From: Glandiceps talaboti
Taxonomy: Eukaryota > Hemichordata > Enteropneusta > Spengelidae
Assembly: GCF_964340395.1 (NCBI RefSeq)
Contig: NC_135550.1
Coordinates: 26,503,176 to 26,567,175 of the forward strand
Length of the DNA: 64,000 nt
Direction of reading: 5' to 3'
Both the position numbers and the translations under genes were made by a program. Every line of letters starts with the position of its first letter. The stretch's first letter is position 1. Under the pieces are notes generated by a model, which was not told where the DNA came from, did no database searches, and saw only the letters and a list, made by a program, of their open reading frames with translations. Below, piece by piece: positions 37,890 through 46,498 of the stretch.

Positions 37890-38712
37890 GACACACAGAC
37901 ACACACACACACACACACACACACCCATCATCAGAAAACAATTGAGCACCAGTCCAGTTTATAAACAGTACCACATGAATGTGACCTTATTTGACCTTTG
38001 ACCTGAAAATAACTTCCTTTAGATATTTAATACCAGGAGAGAGAATGTTACCGTTTTACTTTGTTTAATGATGTATTTGTTTTTCTCTTAAATAAGCGTG
38101 TTTTATTTTTAACAGAGCCAGTAAGAGATCAAATGCTACGCACTAGAATCAGAAAATTTTCAATTTTTGTCTATTATCGGGCAAAACTGAAGGTAAATTT
38201 ATGTGTACTAGTTTTTTCTTATCCTACATCGATCTTTTGACGTTGTCATGTAAATCGTTCATATTGCATGCAATACTTGTAAAGGTATGCTATGCCACTT
38301 TTTTCTTATTAAATTTCAGAATACTAAAATGCTGGCATGCTAACGAACAAATATTTATCATAACCATGGCAACACTTAACTTACTTTTCCTATTAAATAT
38401 TTACAAAGACGTCACAAAAACCCTACAAGTAGTACAACTGTCAGGGTATATTAAGGGCACGGGACTGTGTGGGCGTGTCTATATTGGAAGCATTTGTTAG
38501 CTTTACTATACTGGTTTGTGGAGCTTGCATTTATAAGGAATTCGGATAACCCTAGCTCCCGGTCTAATTTTATTTTTCTAATAGTACATCGGGGAACTAA
38601 CCTGAACCATTACAGCCAACCTTAGAGAACCCTTTCCAATGGTTTGGCGACATTTCTTGCACGAAGAACGATCACTCTTTGCATACTCGGCCTTGAATGG
38701 AAAGGTTGACAT
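24758..38712 (-). CDS. PARP1: Poly(ADP-ribose) polymerase 1, complete, 999 aa, 23 exons (PARP1a)
   Basis: Exons in transcript order: 38712-38602, 37486-37399, 36570-36386, 35905-35670, 35418-35340, 34714-34598, 34286-34084, 33453-33370, 33083-32923, 32219-32032, 31477-31420, 31218-31138, 30687-30546, 29919-29727, 29150-29025, 28762-28679, 28208-28083, 27584-27459, 27038-26943, 26641-26495, 26201-26012, 25714-25609, 24830-24758. These total 3000 nt with frame kept. Domains: zinc finger 1 (SCKKC...WYHYPC), zinc finger 2 (STCQIC...WHHVDC), basic NLS (KKRKP, AAKKAKK), zinc finger 3/PADR1 (CPEC...C...C), BRCT about 375-460, WGR about 540-640, helical domain about 655-795, ART domain about 800-999. 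The catalytic H-Y-E triad is present (H853 in LWHGSR, Y887 in [10 protein letters not shown]976 in NEFIVYD). It is a nuclear DNA-break sensor that makes poly(ADP-ribose) from NAD+. Oddities: no caspase DEVD site near the NLS, an Asp/Asn-rich insertion in finger 2, and [11 protein letters not shown] where homologues have NTHATTHNAYDL. Confidence 0.96.
24831..25608 (-). other. U12-type intron splitting the catalytic Glu codon of PARP1a
   Basis: Read on the minus strand, the intron starts GTATCCTTTT (full U12 5' splice-site match) and ends with TTCCTAAAC then CTATTTCCTCTCCAG. The branch-like motif differs from TTCCTTAAC at one base and lies about 16 nt from the exon. Splicing joins GA|A, the codon of the catalytic glutamate in NEFIVYD. 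The other introns of this gene start with U2-type donors. Confidence 0.87.
30752..30842. repeat. (CTGT)n microsatellite in PARP1a intron
   Basis: About 22 uninterrupted ctgt/tctg units, followed by a short ggct/ggtt stretch. Open frames through it are artefacts. Confidence 0.95.
31875..32055 (-). repeat. About 45-bp tandem array duplicating a PARP1a exon end and its 5' splice site
   Basis: The 3' end of the exon 32219-32032 and its donor (minus: tggggtggggat|gtaagta) are repeated downstream. Copies have donors at about 32031 (gtaagtat), 31986 (gtaagtat) and 31943 (gtaattat), plus a decayed fourth copy near 31900 (gatgagag). Spacing is 43-45 bp. Use of the second donor would add 15 residues in frame (VSMIITHR then IASWGGD). 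Reading past it meets a stop in the next unit. The parental exon ends in TWGGD, matching the conserved WGAE-type motif after the BRCT domain. Confidence 0.8.
36635..37009. mobile_element. 375-bp MITE with about 70-bp terminal inverted repeats and 11-bp target duplication
   Basis: The left end (agtctcggttacccagactc...) at 36635-36704 is the reverse complement of the right end at about 36940-37009 with few mismatches. Both arms include gctgggggctctg and gacctcccc. The element is flanked on both sides by atcatcttcat (36624-36634 and 37010-37020), a clear target-site duplication. It has no coding sequence and is inserted in the second intron of PARP1a. Confidence 0.9.
37853..37923. repeat. (CA)n/(CAGA)n microsatellite in PARP1a intron
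   Basis: Runs of acac with cagacaga interruptions. Simple repeat. Confidence 0.93.
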
Positions 38713-39560
38713 GTCCGCGATATTATACTAGTTAGTGCATACACACACACACTACTGTCACTGTGTAACCGCTTGAAGACCGTCACGACGAGCGACTAGC
38801 AGTGTGTACACAACTCGTCGGCTTTTATCTAGGACACTTTGCGCACGGCACGCTAATAAGCCAGCGAATGAATCATACACACGAACAAGATGAAACTTGT
38901 CGCACCAAAACAATAATACTATGTATGACATGCCGAAACAAAACCAATCCATGTATCAAAACAAACTTTAAAGGGAGAAAATAAATCATAACGACTGATA
39001 ATCCGGCCCACGTAGTTTGAAGACGGATGAAGACAGAGCTAGGATACAAAATGACACACAGCTGGAATACATCATGTATGGATTTCAATTTTATTAAAAA
39101 ACTAAAGGGTAACTTTTGTTGGTAAATTTGCAATAATAGTAAATGTATGGCTGTTCTTAAAAATGGAATAAACATTTAAATGAGCGATTTTGGAGCTTCA
39201 CAGCCTACCTTTGAACAATGCGTGTATTTAAATGAAAGTTCAATGTTTCATCTTTAGTACTGATTTTGGCTTTGGAGAGAGGCTGTGAGGCCGAACTCAG
39301 GGCGTTGATAAAATTAATATGTAAAGTCTATGTCCCAGTCATACTCTATACAGCATATCATACAGTATACAGTTTATCCTTTTACCACAAGTCTTGCAGA
39401 TCCTAAGTTTTGATAGTTCCATGTTTCACCTTTAATATTGTCTCAGACCACTATATCTTTGTAGTTGTCTCAGGTATTGTACAGTACAAGCTCATAGAAA
39501 GCAAGTCTATTAGGCGATAGCTACTAGCACAATTTGTGTAACAGTTCGATCGAGCACAAA

Positions 39561-39648
<88 letters not shown>

Positions 39649-39659
39649 TAGATATATAT
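39561..39659. repeat. (GT)n(TA)n microsatellite
   Basis: About 8 GT units then about 34 TA units, with a short tagtaga interruption. It directly borders the retroelement remnant. Another TA/GT run follows at 39834-39880. Confidence 0.95.
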
Positions 39660-39670
39660 ATACATATATA

Positions 39671-39833
39671 ACTCGGTGAGTATCAATCTGCTAAGACAGT
39701 GCTCTATACGGCAGTGGCAGAGCGTAATAGTTTTGGTAGTACTGGAACTCTTTCTTGGTTGTAACTCGGAGTTTCACGCATTGTGCGATCATCAGACAAC
39801 TCTGATGATCGCACAATGAGTTGTCTGATGATC
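39671..39833 (-). mobile_element. Remnant of a hammerhead-bearing retroelement (Penelope-like or retrozyme type)
   Basis: A unique segment bounded on both sides by TA/GT microsatellites. On the minus strand it starts with an inverted partial duplication (arms 39779-39796 and 39801-39818, perfect 18-bp arms with 4-nt loop; a second nested pair is 39788-39803 with 39818-39833). The ribozyme core and a conserved-looking tail to 39671 follow. Penelope-like elements and animal retrozymes are known to carry type I hammerheads, to have inverted or truncated ends, and to sit beside simple repeats. No reverse transcriptase is present, so assignment to a family is inference. Confidence 0.55.
39758..39800 (-). 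ncRNA. Type I hammerhead self-cleaving ribozyme
   Basis: Minus-strand order: stem I 5' strand GUUGU (39800-39796); core CUGAUGA (39795-39789); stem-loop II (39788-39776) with four pairs CGCA/UGCG around a CAA loop; core GAA plus A15.1 (39775-39772); stem III A-C-U with A-G-U around loop CCG (39772-39764); H17 = U (39763); stem I 3' strand ACAAC (39762-39758), perfectly complementary to GUUGU. Predicted cleavage lies between 39763 and 39762. All invariant core positions (C3 U4 G5 A6 G8 A9, G12 A13 A14, A15.1-U16.1, H17) are present. The weak points are a U-U mismatch at 10.1/11.1 and a stem I shortened by the inverted duplication, so activity may be reduced. Confidence 0.78.
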
Positions 39834-39882
<49 letters not shown>

Positions 39883-40680
39883 CACGTAAATTATTAGTAC
39901 TATCAGAGGAGGTCGAGAAGAAGTAACACGTTTAAAATTTCATTCTTTAGATGATCAGTTTATTTTTTAAAACAAATTTTAACTTCATACGACAAACTTT
40001 CACTTAGAAAATGTCAGTCTGTTAAATATTTGTTTTCTGTAGCTAAAAGTTCTTGGGCAAGATTTGAACAACAATTGTGTCCCAGTCAATTCATATAATT
40101 GATACCTGGTAGGATAGAGGTTGCAATGGGAATGTTTTAATCATATGCACTTACAGGCCGGGATGCATGAAATTTTAGTATAGTTCGATACGCGTTACGA
40201 TCATCATTAGAAAGAGATCGCGAGGGGGGTGGAAGTGACTTTTTGTAGATATTTACATTTAAAGCGGTTATGTTGTTGGTTTTTTCGACGCTGGTCAATA
40301 TACGCAGTAATCAATTAATTTTCCGATTAGCTTTCCGCCAGAATTTTCGCAACAATTCCAGACACTGATGCCGGTACACAAAACAAACAACAAATATACA
40401 CAAATGAAAGCACTTACTATTATAAAATAAGTTCACGAAGTCTACTTCAAGTTTTTACTAAGACTTATCACAGCTATATTATAAAACTTACAAAAAAGTT
40501 AACTTACATGTAACATATAAGTTGTAATCGTAATCGTGTGGGGTCGCTGATTTTAGGGCGCGCACCCAAAATAAATGTTATTGTATGTATTGTACCATGT
40601 CATGTCACCGTGTGTGCAGATATACAAAATCGTTTACCCACGTACAGATGAAGAGCCCTTCAACTTTCACCGTAAATCCC

Positions 40681-40760
40681 GTCTACACAGATCTACATAC
40701 TGTGACAGACACTTTAGACCGTCTACACAGATCTACATACTGTGACAGACACTTTAGACC
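40681..40760. repeat. Perfect tandem duplication of 40 bp
   Basis: 40681-40720 and 40721-40760 are identical (gtctacacagatctacatac, then tgtgacagac...). The lack of divergence means a very recent duplication or a gene-conversion product. Confidence 0.95.
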
Positions 40761-40899
40761 ATTATAGAATGTTCTATAGTGGTCTGAGCAGATCTAGACT
40801 CTTTGGTGGGAGAGATATGGGAAACCGGTGAGGTAAATCGGTACTTACTCGCACTCGGAGTGAGCCACCAGCGGTGAACATGGGAAACAGCTACGAAGA

Positions 40900-40907
40900 T
40901 ATATAAG
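40900..40907 (+). promoter_or_regulatory. Possible TATA box for the M6 gene
   Basis: TATATAAG in a moderately GC-rich context, about 1 kb before the M6 start codon. If used, the transcript would begin near 40930 and the 5' UTR would be long or contain an intron. Supported only by motif and position. Confidence 0.25.
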
Positions 40908-41383
40908 AACTGAGACTGGTATTACTCAAGTCGCAGGGCAATAGAAATAGCAGGGTTGGTATTGTCTGTTTCGCAATCTTATATGTATGTGCTTTTACGT
41001 CATTTTGTAAAACCAATGTACAATGATGTTAGTAAATAACAACAGCAAAAACGAATATGTACAAGCATATCCCCTCCCCGATCAGAGGGATTCTTTCTTA
41101 TCAACAGGTGGTTGTTTATACTATGACGGCTTATTTCTGTATCTCTACCATTCATTGTACATTGACTTTCTCTGTCTTTTACGTTGTGTTTTTATCTAGT
41201 TGTTCATTACTGATGGAATCGTTGTGTGGTAATCGTTGTGTATTCTATAGAAGATACTGAAACTTACAGGTACGCTATACATTATAAGTTTGTTAATTAT
41301 TTTGTATTCAAAAACATACTGAAACATACTTGTGCTGAAACATTTTTATACTTTTTTAGAAAGTTTAATTTTTGTGTAGGTGT

Positions 41384-41539
41384 TAGCCTACCTGTACACT
41401 TGAGAACGGCTACTCCCCGGGCTACTCCTGCTCCTACTGCTGAGTCCGTACCCTAGAGCGAACATTCGAAAATTCAAAACGTCAGTTCGGATAGCGGAAT
41501 AGTGTAGCGATAGCCGTTCTCAAGTCTACAGGTAGGCTA
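41384..41539. mobile_element. 156-bp inverted-repeat element upstream of M6
   Basis: Arms 41384-41412 and 41511-41539 are 29-bp inverted repeats (tagcctacctgta...agaacggcta) with one mismatch, enclosing about 100 bp. It could be a small MITE or a foldback in the 5' region. No clear target duplication was seen. Confidence 0.6.
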
Positions 41540-41711
41540 CGGGGTACGCTTTCAACTTCCGAGATTTTCTTTAAAAGAAGTCTTATGTCATCATTATAAT
41601 GTAAACATGATTTGCAGTCTGTTTCAACATAAATGACCATTCGCCATATTTGGTAAGGGTAAACATTACACCTGTAAAACATACTTGAGTTGTGACGAAA
41701 CAGGGGTGCGG

Positions 41712-41734
41712 GTTAATATTTGATAAATATTAAC
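41712..41734. other. Short perfect inverted repeat before M6
   Basis: Ten-base arms gttaatattt and aaatattaac separated by gat, 163 bp before the M6 ATG. It could be a palindromic protein-binding site or chance in AT-rich DNA. Confidence 0.35.
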
Positions 41735-41896
41735 TTTATTTCGTTTGAATATTCATAAACGAGACAAAACGACGAGGAAGGCTGGCGGTGAAGTAACGGA
41801 CACCAGTTACTTGAATTGAACCAACGAAATAGGACCAACCAGAAATACCAAGTCAAGTTTTATATTAGTGAGCCAAAATATTACAAAACTACGATC

Positions 41897-42775
41897 ATGG
41901 CGAAGTACGAGTTCGATGAGGACGGTAACCGGAGCGGCGTATCGAAGTGTTGTGACCGTTGGCCATGGCCCAGTGTTATAACAACTTTGGTGATGATCGG
42001 CTCCACCATTTTATTCTGCATATGTCTTCACTATGCTACAGAAGAAACGGATCGACATTTCCGAAACACGGCAGCGGAGTACCAGATAAAACGTACCATC
42101 TACTGGGCCCAGATTGGTATATACTGTTTAACGGGACTAATGATGTTTGTTAGTTTTATCTTATTGTGTCTGGGGTGTTTGGCTTCTGGGTCCTACAGAA
42201 AAGAGTACGTGTGTCGTTTTCCGTCACGGGAATGTGGAATTTGTCAGATGATCACGTTCGGATTCGTCACGTATATTCTGTTTATTGGCTGGGTCGCTGT
42301 AGTTGCTATTTGCATGATCCCACTGTGGTTCTTTTCCATCGTTAGAAGCACACATTGTGGTGTACCTGGCGGCTGCATCGACCTCCGACAATTTGGTATG
42401 ACTCCGTTCACAACACCTGACGATCAAGCTAGAGTATGTGGAACAAAGTTGGTGAACATCTGCAGAGATAATCCTTGGAACAAGTATCTTCTCGGTACAA
42501 TTGCAGCTATTGCGTGTCTTACAATGATGTGCCATTATCTGATGATTTTTGCGGCAAATTATGCACACGTTAAGGACCGCTACAGACAAGCACGGTTCAC
42601 CCAAGGTCGAAGCACAGCTATCTATAAAACAACGACGAGTCCTCAATATGGTCCTGACGTCATCGCAATGGAAGACCAAGACCCAACGTATACCCTGTCG
42701 TCCCATAGAAGTCGATCACGAGACCCCATCGGATACACACCTAATAATAGGGACCCACTGTCGTATCAAATGTAG
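41897..42775 (+). CDS. M6: M6/proteolipid (PLP/DM20/GPM6) family membrane protein, 292 aa, intronless CDS
   Basis: ATG at 41897 has a good context (atcATGg). The frame is open further upstream to about 41816 but without another ATG. Four membrane helices lie at about 25-46, 70-93, 118-148 and 197-221, with short cytoplasmic ends, as in the myelin proteolipid/M6 family. The large extracellular loop between helices 3 and 4 has four cysteines (154, 160, 181, 189), as in PLP, and the motif DLRQFG. Helix 4 with HYLM, ANYAHVKD matches the HYLMVLSANWAYVKD-type signature. A CC pair at 18-19 could be palmitoylated. M6 proteins act at neuronal plasma membranes in neurite growth and membrane trafficking. 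The C-terminal tail is basic and Ser/Tyr-rich. The single-exon CDS is unusual, since vertebrate members have several introns. It lies between two PARP1 genes on the other strand. Confidence 0.9.
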   Translation: MAKYEFDEDGNRSGVSKCCDRWPWPSVITTLVMIGSTILFCICLHYATEETDRHFRNTAAEYQIKRTIYWAQIGIYCLTGLMMFVSFILLCLGCLASGSYRKEYVCRFPSRECGICQMITFGFVTYILFIGWVAVVAICMIPLWFFSIVRSTHCGVPGGCIDLRQFGMTPFTTPDDQARVCGTKLVNICRDNPWNKYLLGTIAAIACLTMMCHYLMIFAANYAHVKDRYRQARFTQGRSTAIYKTTTSPQYGPDVIAMEDQDPTYTLSSHRSRSRDPIGYTPNNRDPLSYQM

Positions 42776-43935
42776 GCTATAAAGAATGTGAAACTATCAT
42801 AGACTATCGTGTACATACTGAAGAATGCATTTATAATTTCTATTCTTTCTCTCTCATTTTTTTTGGTTAAAATTCTCAGCCTATTTTTCTATATTAAATC
42901 AAGAACGGATAATTTTGGAATTAATATATCGAGTTATCATTTTATTCAGTTGAGAACTACTGCCACTGTTGTTTCTATTTGTATCCGTTGATGTAGTTAC
43001 ACATTAATTTTGTTTGTTAGAACAGGTAAATGAACTACTAGTTACTACTTGAAAACGACTGAGAAAAGTCAACAAAACGGGGCGGATTATGAGTAAACTA
43101 TCGTGACGTTCTTTAGAAAATGACTAATTTACTGGAATTTACCGGAAAATGAAACAATATACAATCGAAACGAATTATTGGGTAATAAATAGTAATATAT
43201 GACTCTTTGTGTAAAGGAAGCAAGAATTGATGGTGTATCTGAATGGAAATATTCATACAGTCCTTTAGTCGGTTTATTTTGAGATTTCTAATTGTTTTAT
43301 AACATTTTGGTACACCACTGTTTCTTAGAAAGTAGAAAATGTCAGCCCATAGACTCATTTTGATGATTGAATTTTGTAACTAAAACTTATCATATTTACA
43401 ATGCAGTAGTTTGATGCTTTTTATCAGATTGTGTAAATTTTACCAGATTTTCATCATATTTTGAGGATTCTAATTTTTTAGCAATAAGATTGCAATGAAA
43501 TGTAAAAATTTGATTTCCTTTGTGATTTAAGTGCAGAAGTTCATTACTTCCCAAACGTTTTGATTACTAATGTTACCTATTATCAGTGCCAGTAGGTACT
43601 ATGTGTAGATGATGCACAGCTGGTTGCACCACACTACTCAGCATCTTGGCAGTCAGTCAAAGTAGATAGAAAATGTTGTGCCTTCCTCCTAGTGGACTAA
43701 CTGATATCTTGTTACTTTATTGTAGAGTAATTCTTTGTTGTAAAGCCTTGTTTTGACTTGTTTACATTGTTAAGTTCTATGCATTCCTATTTGACTTGTG
43801 TGATTCACATGTCATATTTTGAAATCACTGTTTGACAATTCTATCAGCTTCTAATACTTGCCACATACAATCATGTATCCAACATACCAAAGAGGTGTTT
43901 GCAACATCAAATAAAACTTTCAACCTTGACCTTGT
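42776..43935 (+). other. M6 3' UTR
   Basis: AT-rich, no conserved frame. Poly(A) signal AATAAA at 43910-43915 gives a likely transcript end near 43930. Confidence 0.6.
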
Positions 43936-46498
43936 CATGATTTATAGTGACACACACACTTCATTGATCACAAAGTTATTTCTTACTATAATCACTAAGT
44001 TGTGTTTGTAAACCATAGTTTTAGTTTTAAGGATTCTTTTAGTTAGTTTTTAAAAAATGTGACATTTTTGTGTGAACTTTTATTTTCACTGAACTTTGTT
44101 ATCTTTCAAGTTCTGTCAACTTTCTTCCTTTTTGTTGAATATTACATTGTAATGCTACAGTCAACTTCTTATCATGTTGTTTGTGTATATGTGGTGATTT
44201 CTTATCTTTGTACACTCTACTGAGTCATACACACAATACAAGCATGTCAATGGTTTTAGCAGAAAAGTCAGAAAGAAATCAGTTTGCCATGCCAATGCAT
44301 GGGTAGTCCTGCTTGCAGATGGAGTTGAGTTAAACTTGGAACTTGATTCTGACATTTTTTACTTTTAGAATTTAGTCCCAACTTACTACATGGGGGGGGG
44401 GGGGGGGGAGGGGGGCGACTTGCCTTTATGCAAGTAATGTGGAGATTCTGCTCATCTCTCATCTCTGCGGAAAGTCAAGAAAACCCACATGACTTGACTC
44501 TTGGCTGGGGGAGGAAGAGGATCAGTGTTATGTACTGTCATTGGAATTGGTCATACTGGAAGACACTTTACTTGTTTTATTGGTGGTTTCCTATAATGCA
44601 CCAGTGAGGTTGATACAAAGAATTTATGCGATGACAACTCAAGCAATGTTGAGAACACCAGTCTGACCTACGACCCCAAAGGTAATAAATTATGAGAGCG
44701 ACTTTTATTTATGGTTACAGGTATGTACACATTCATAAGAATATTGCTGTCAGACGGTTTGCTGGCATGAAGTATACCATTTCCTATCATATGATAAAAG
44801 AATTCTTTTGCATATCAAGATAGCAATGGGCTGGGAATCAGGAGAAAGGGTGGTGTGCACAATTATGAAAAGAGATGCTACTGTGATACCTGTGGATACT
44901 AGGGTCAGCAACAAGGGGATAGATGTGATAATTAAATTTATTATAAGTAACTGTAGTCAACTAGAATTTGGTCTGTCAACTCATTAAAGGTATAAGATTG
45001 TTTCCCTGACTGGAAATAAGAAGCAGTACCATTTACAATGTGGATTTATGAATCTATTCAGGGGTTCCTATAACTGTGATTTGACATAAAAATACCTTCG
45101 CAATTGTAGTATTGTCATAACTTGGGTCATATGTCTCTCATGGTTTAGACAAACCACAGACAAGGAAGGAAACCAAACGTCAATATTTTGCAGTTAGTTA
45201 TACATTTTCTTCTAATCTAAAATATTACAAATGGGTTCCTATTTTCATCTTTCATTAAAAATAGAAAACAAACATGAAATAATACAAGATTAAGAACACT
45301 GGATGGAGAATTTCTGAAATAACCAATCACAGGCATGAAAACAAATGTGGTGTATAAAGAATATTTATTCTTGACCCTGAAACTTGACAGACACACATGA
45401 ACTGTAAATTACAACTTGAAATCTTGAGTGTAGAAGCAATGAATGGAAGCCCTACCTATTACTATTATACAATCTACATATTACATCAAAATTATGCTGG
45501 CAGTTATAAAGCACATCACAGCTGCTAAGGGTATCAATACTTCTAATTTCTACAAAAACAATAACTATAAGTACCATATAGCATTTCACAGGTAGTGTAT
45601 TAAATATTTCACAATCAGATATTTTCTTGGAATGTGACAACTATTTTGTCAAACCGTGGTATGTTTACATAATTGAGTAACAGATAAAACAAATATCAAA
45701 CAACATTTGGAAAAACACTAAATATATGCAACATATATTTTTACTTATATTCTCTTGGTGACTCTTTATCATAAAGACTGCAAGTTGGTGAATCAACTAT
45801 ACATAGTTATCATGCTAGGGAGTTGCAGGTGTGGTTAGCTCCCCTAACATGATCAAACTTTGTATGCTGGCTGTGGGTGATGGAATCTTCAACTTGATGG
45901 TCACACTGCTAGTAAAACAGAAGTCTTTATCATCGATGCTACTACATTAGAATGGCCACGTCTGATTCTCATACATTCTATATTTCCTAAGCCACTTTTC
46001 AAAATAGTTCTTATTTTCAGATTTGAATTTTTGAAGTACACAGTTATTCTAGTCCATCAAATCAAATGAAATCTTCATTATACTGCTTTATGTTATTAGG
46101 AGTTAAATAGCGGGGTATTCTACATAGATTGAGCATTGCATAATAACTTGGACTTTTCATAGCTCAATCTCTACATAAAAGCCTGGTTGCTGTCATGATA
46201 GCTTGGTTTCTTTTACAATAACATGCTACAAAATATTTGTTTTTAAATACACATTTCAAATCATTTGTACTCTTGTGTCTGCTATGTTAAGATAGCTGTT
46301 ATGAACAAGGGATGGAAAAATGATAATCTGTGTTGATATGCTTGGTTTCAGAAGAATCTAATGGCTGACAGAAAAGATGTGATATTTGTTCTAAAACTGC
46401 ATTGACTTTGATATAACTCCTGCACTGCATTGATGTGAGATATGAACATTGCATGTTTTGTATAATCATGTACAGCTATGCAGGAAGGTCAGAGGTCA
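43936..46498 (-). other. Spacer between M6 and PARP1b 3' ends, including probable PARP1b 3' UTR
   Basis: No coding exon is seen. A poly(G) tract (about 44393-44416) is present. A minus-strand AATAAA (tttatt at 45364-45369) could end the PARP1b transcript about 1.1 kb after its stop. The remainder shows nothing I can name. Confidence 0.45.

Larger units (their letters stand above)
38713..41896. other. Intergenic region between divergent PARP1a and M6 genes
   Basis: A 3.2-kb head-to-head spacer. It should contain the PARP1a promoter just above 38712 and the M6 promoter, 5' UTR and perhaps a noncoding first exon before 41897. No protein-coding exon is recognised. It holds a TA microsatellite, a hammerhead-bearing retroelement remnant, a perfect 40-bp duplication and an inverted-repeat element, listed separately. 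Confidence 0.6.

Noticed and set aside
39801-39833. Second ctgatga motifs (both strands) near the ribozyme
   Set aside because: They come from the inverted duplication and lack a downstream GAAA and stem III, so they are not additional hammerheads.
42224-42706. 160-codon minus-strand open frame
   Set aside because: Antisense shadow of the M6 coding exon, which has clear family conservation on the plus strand.
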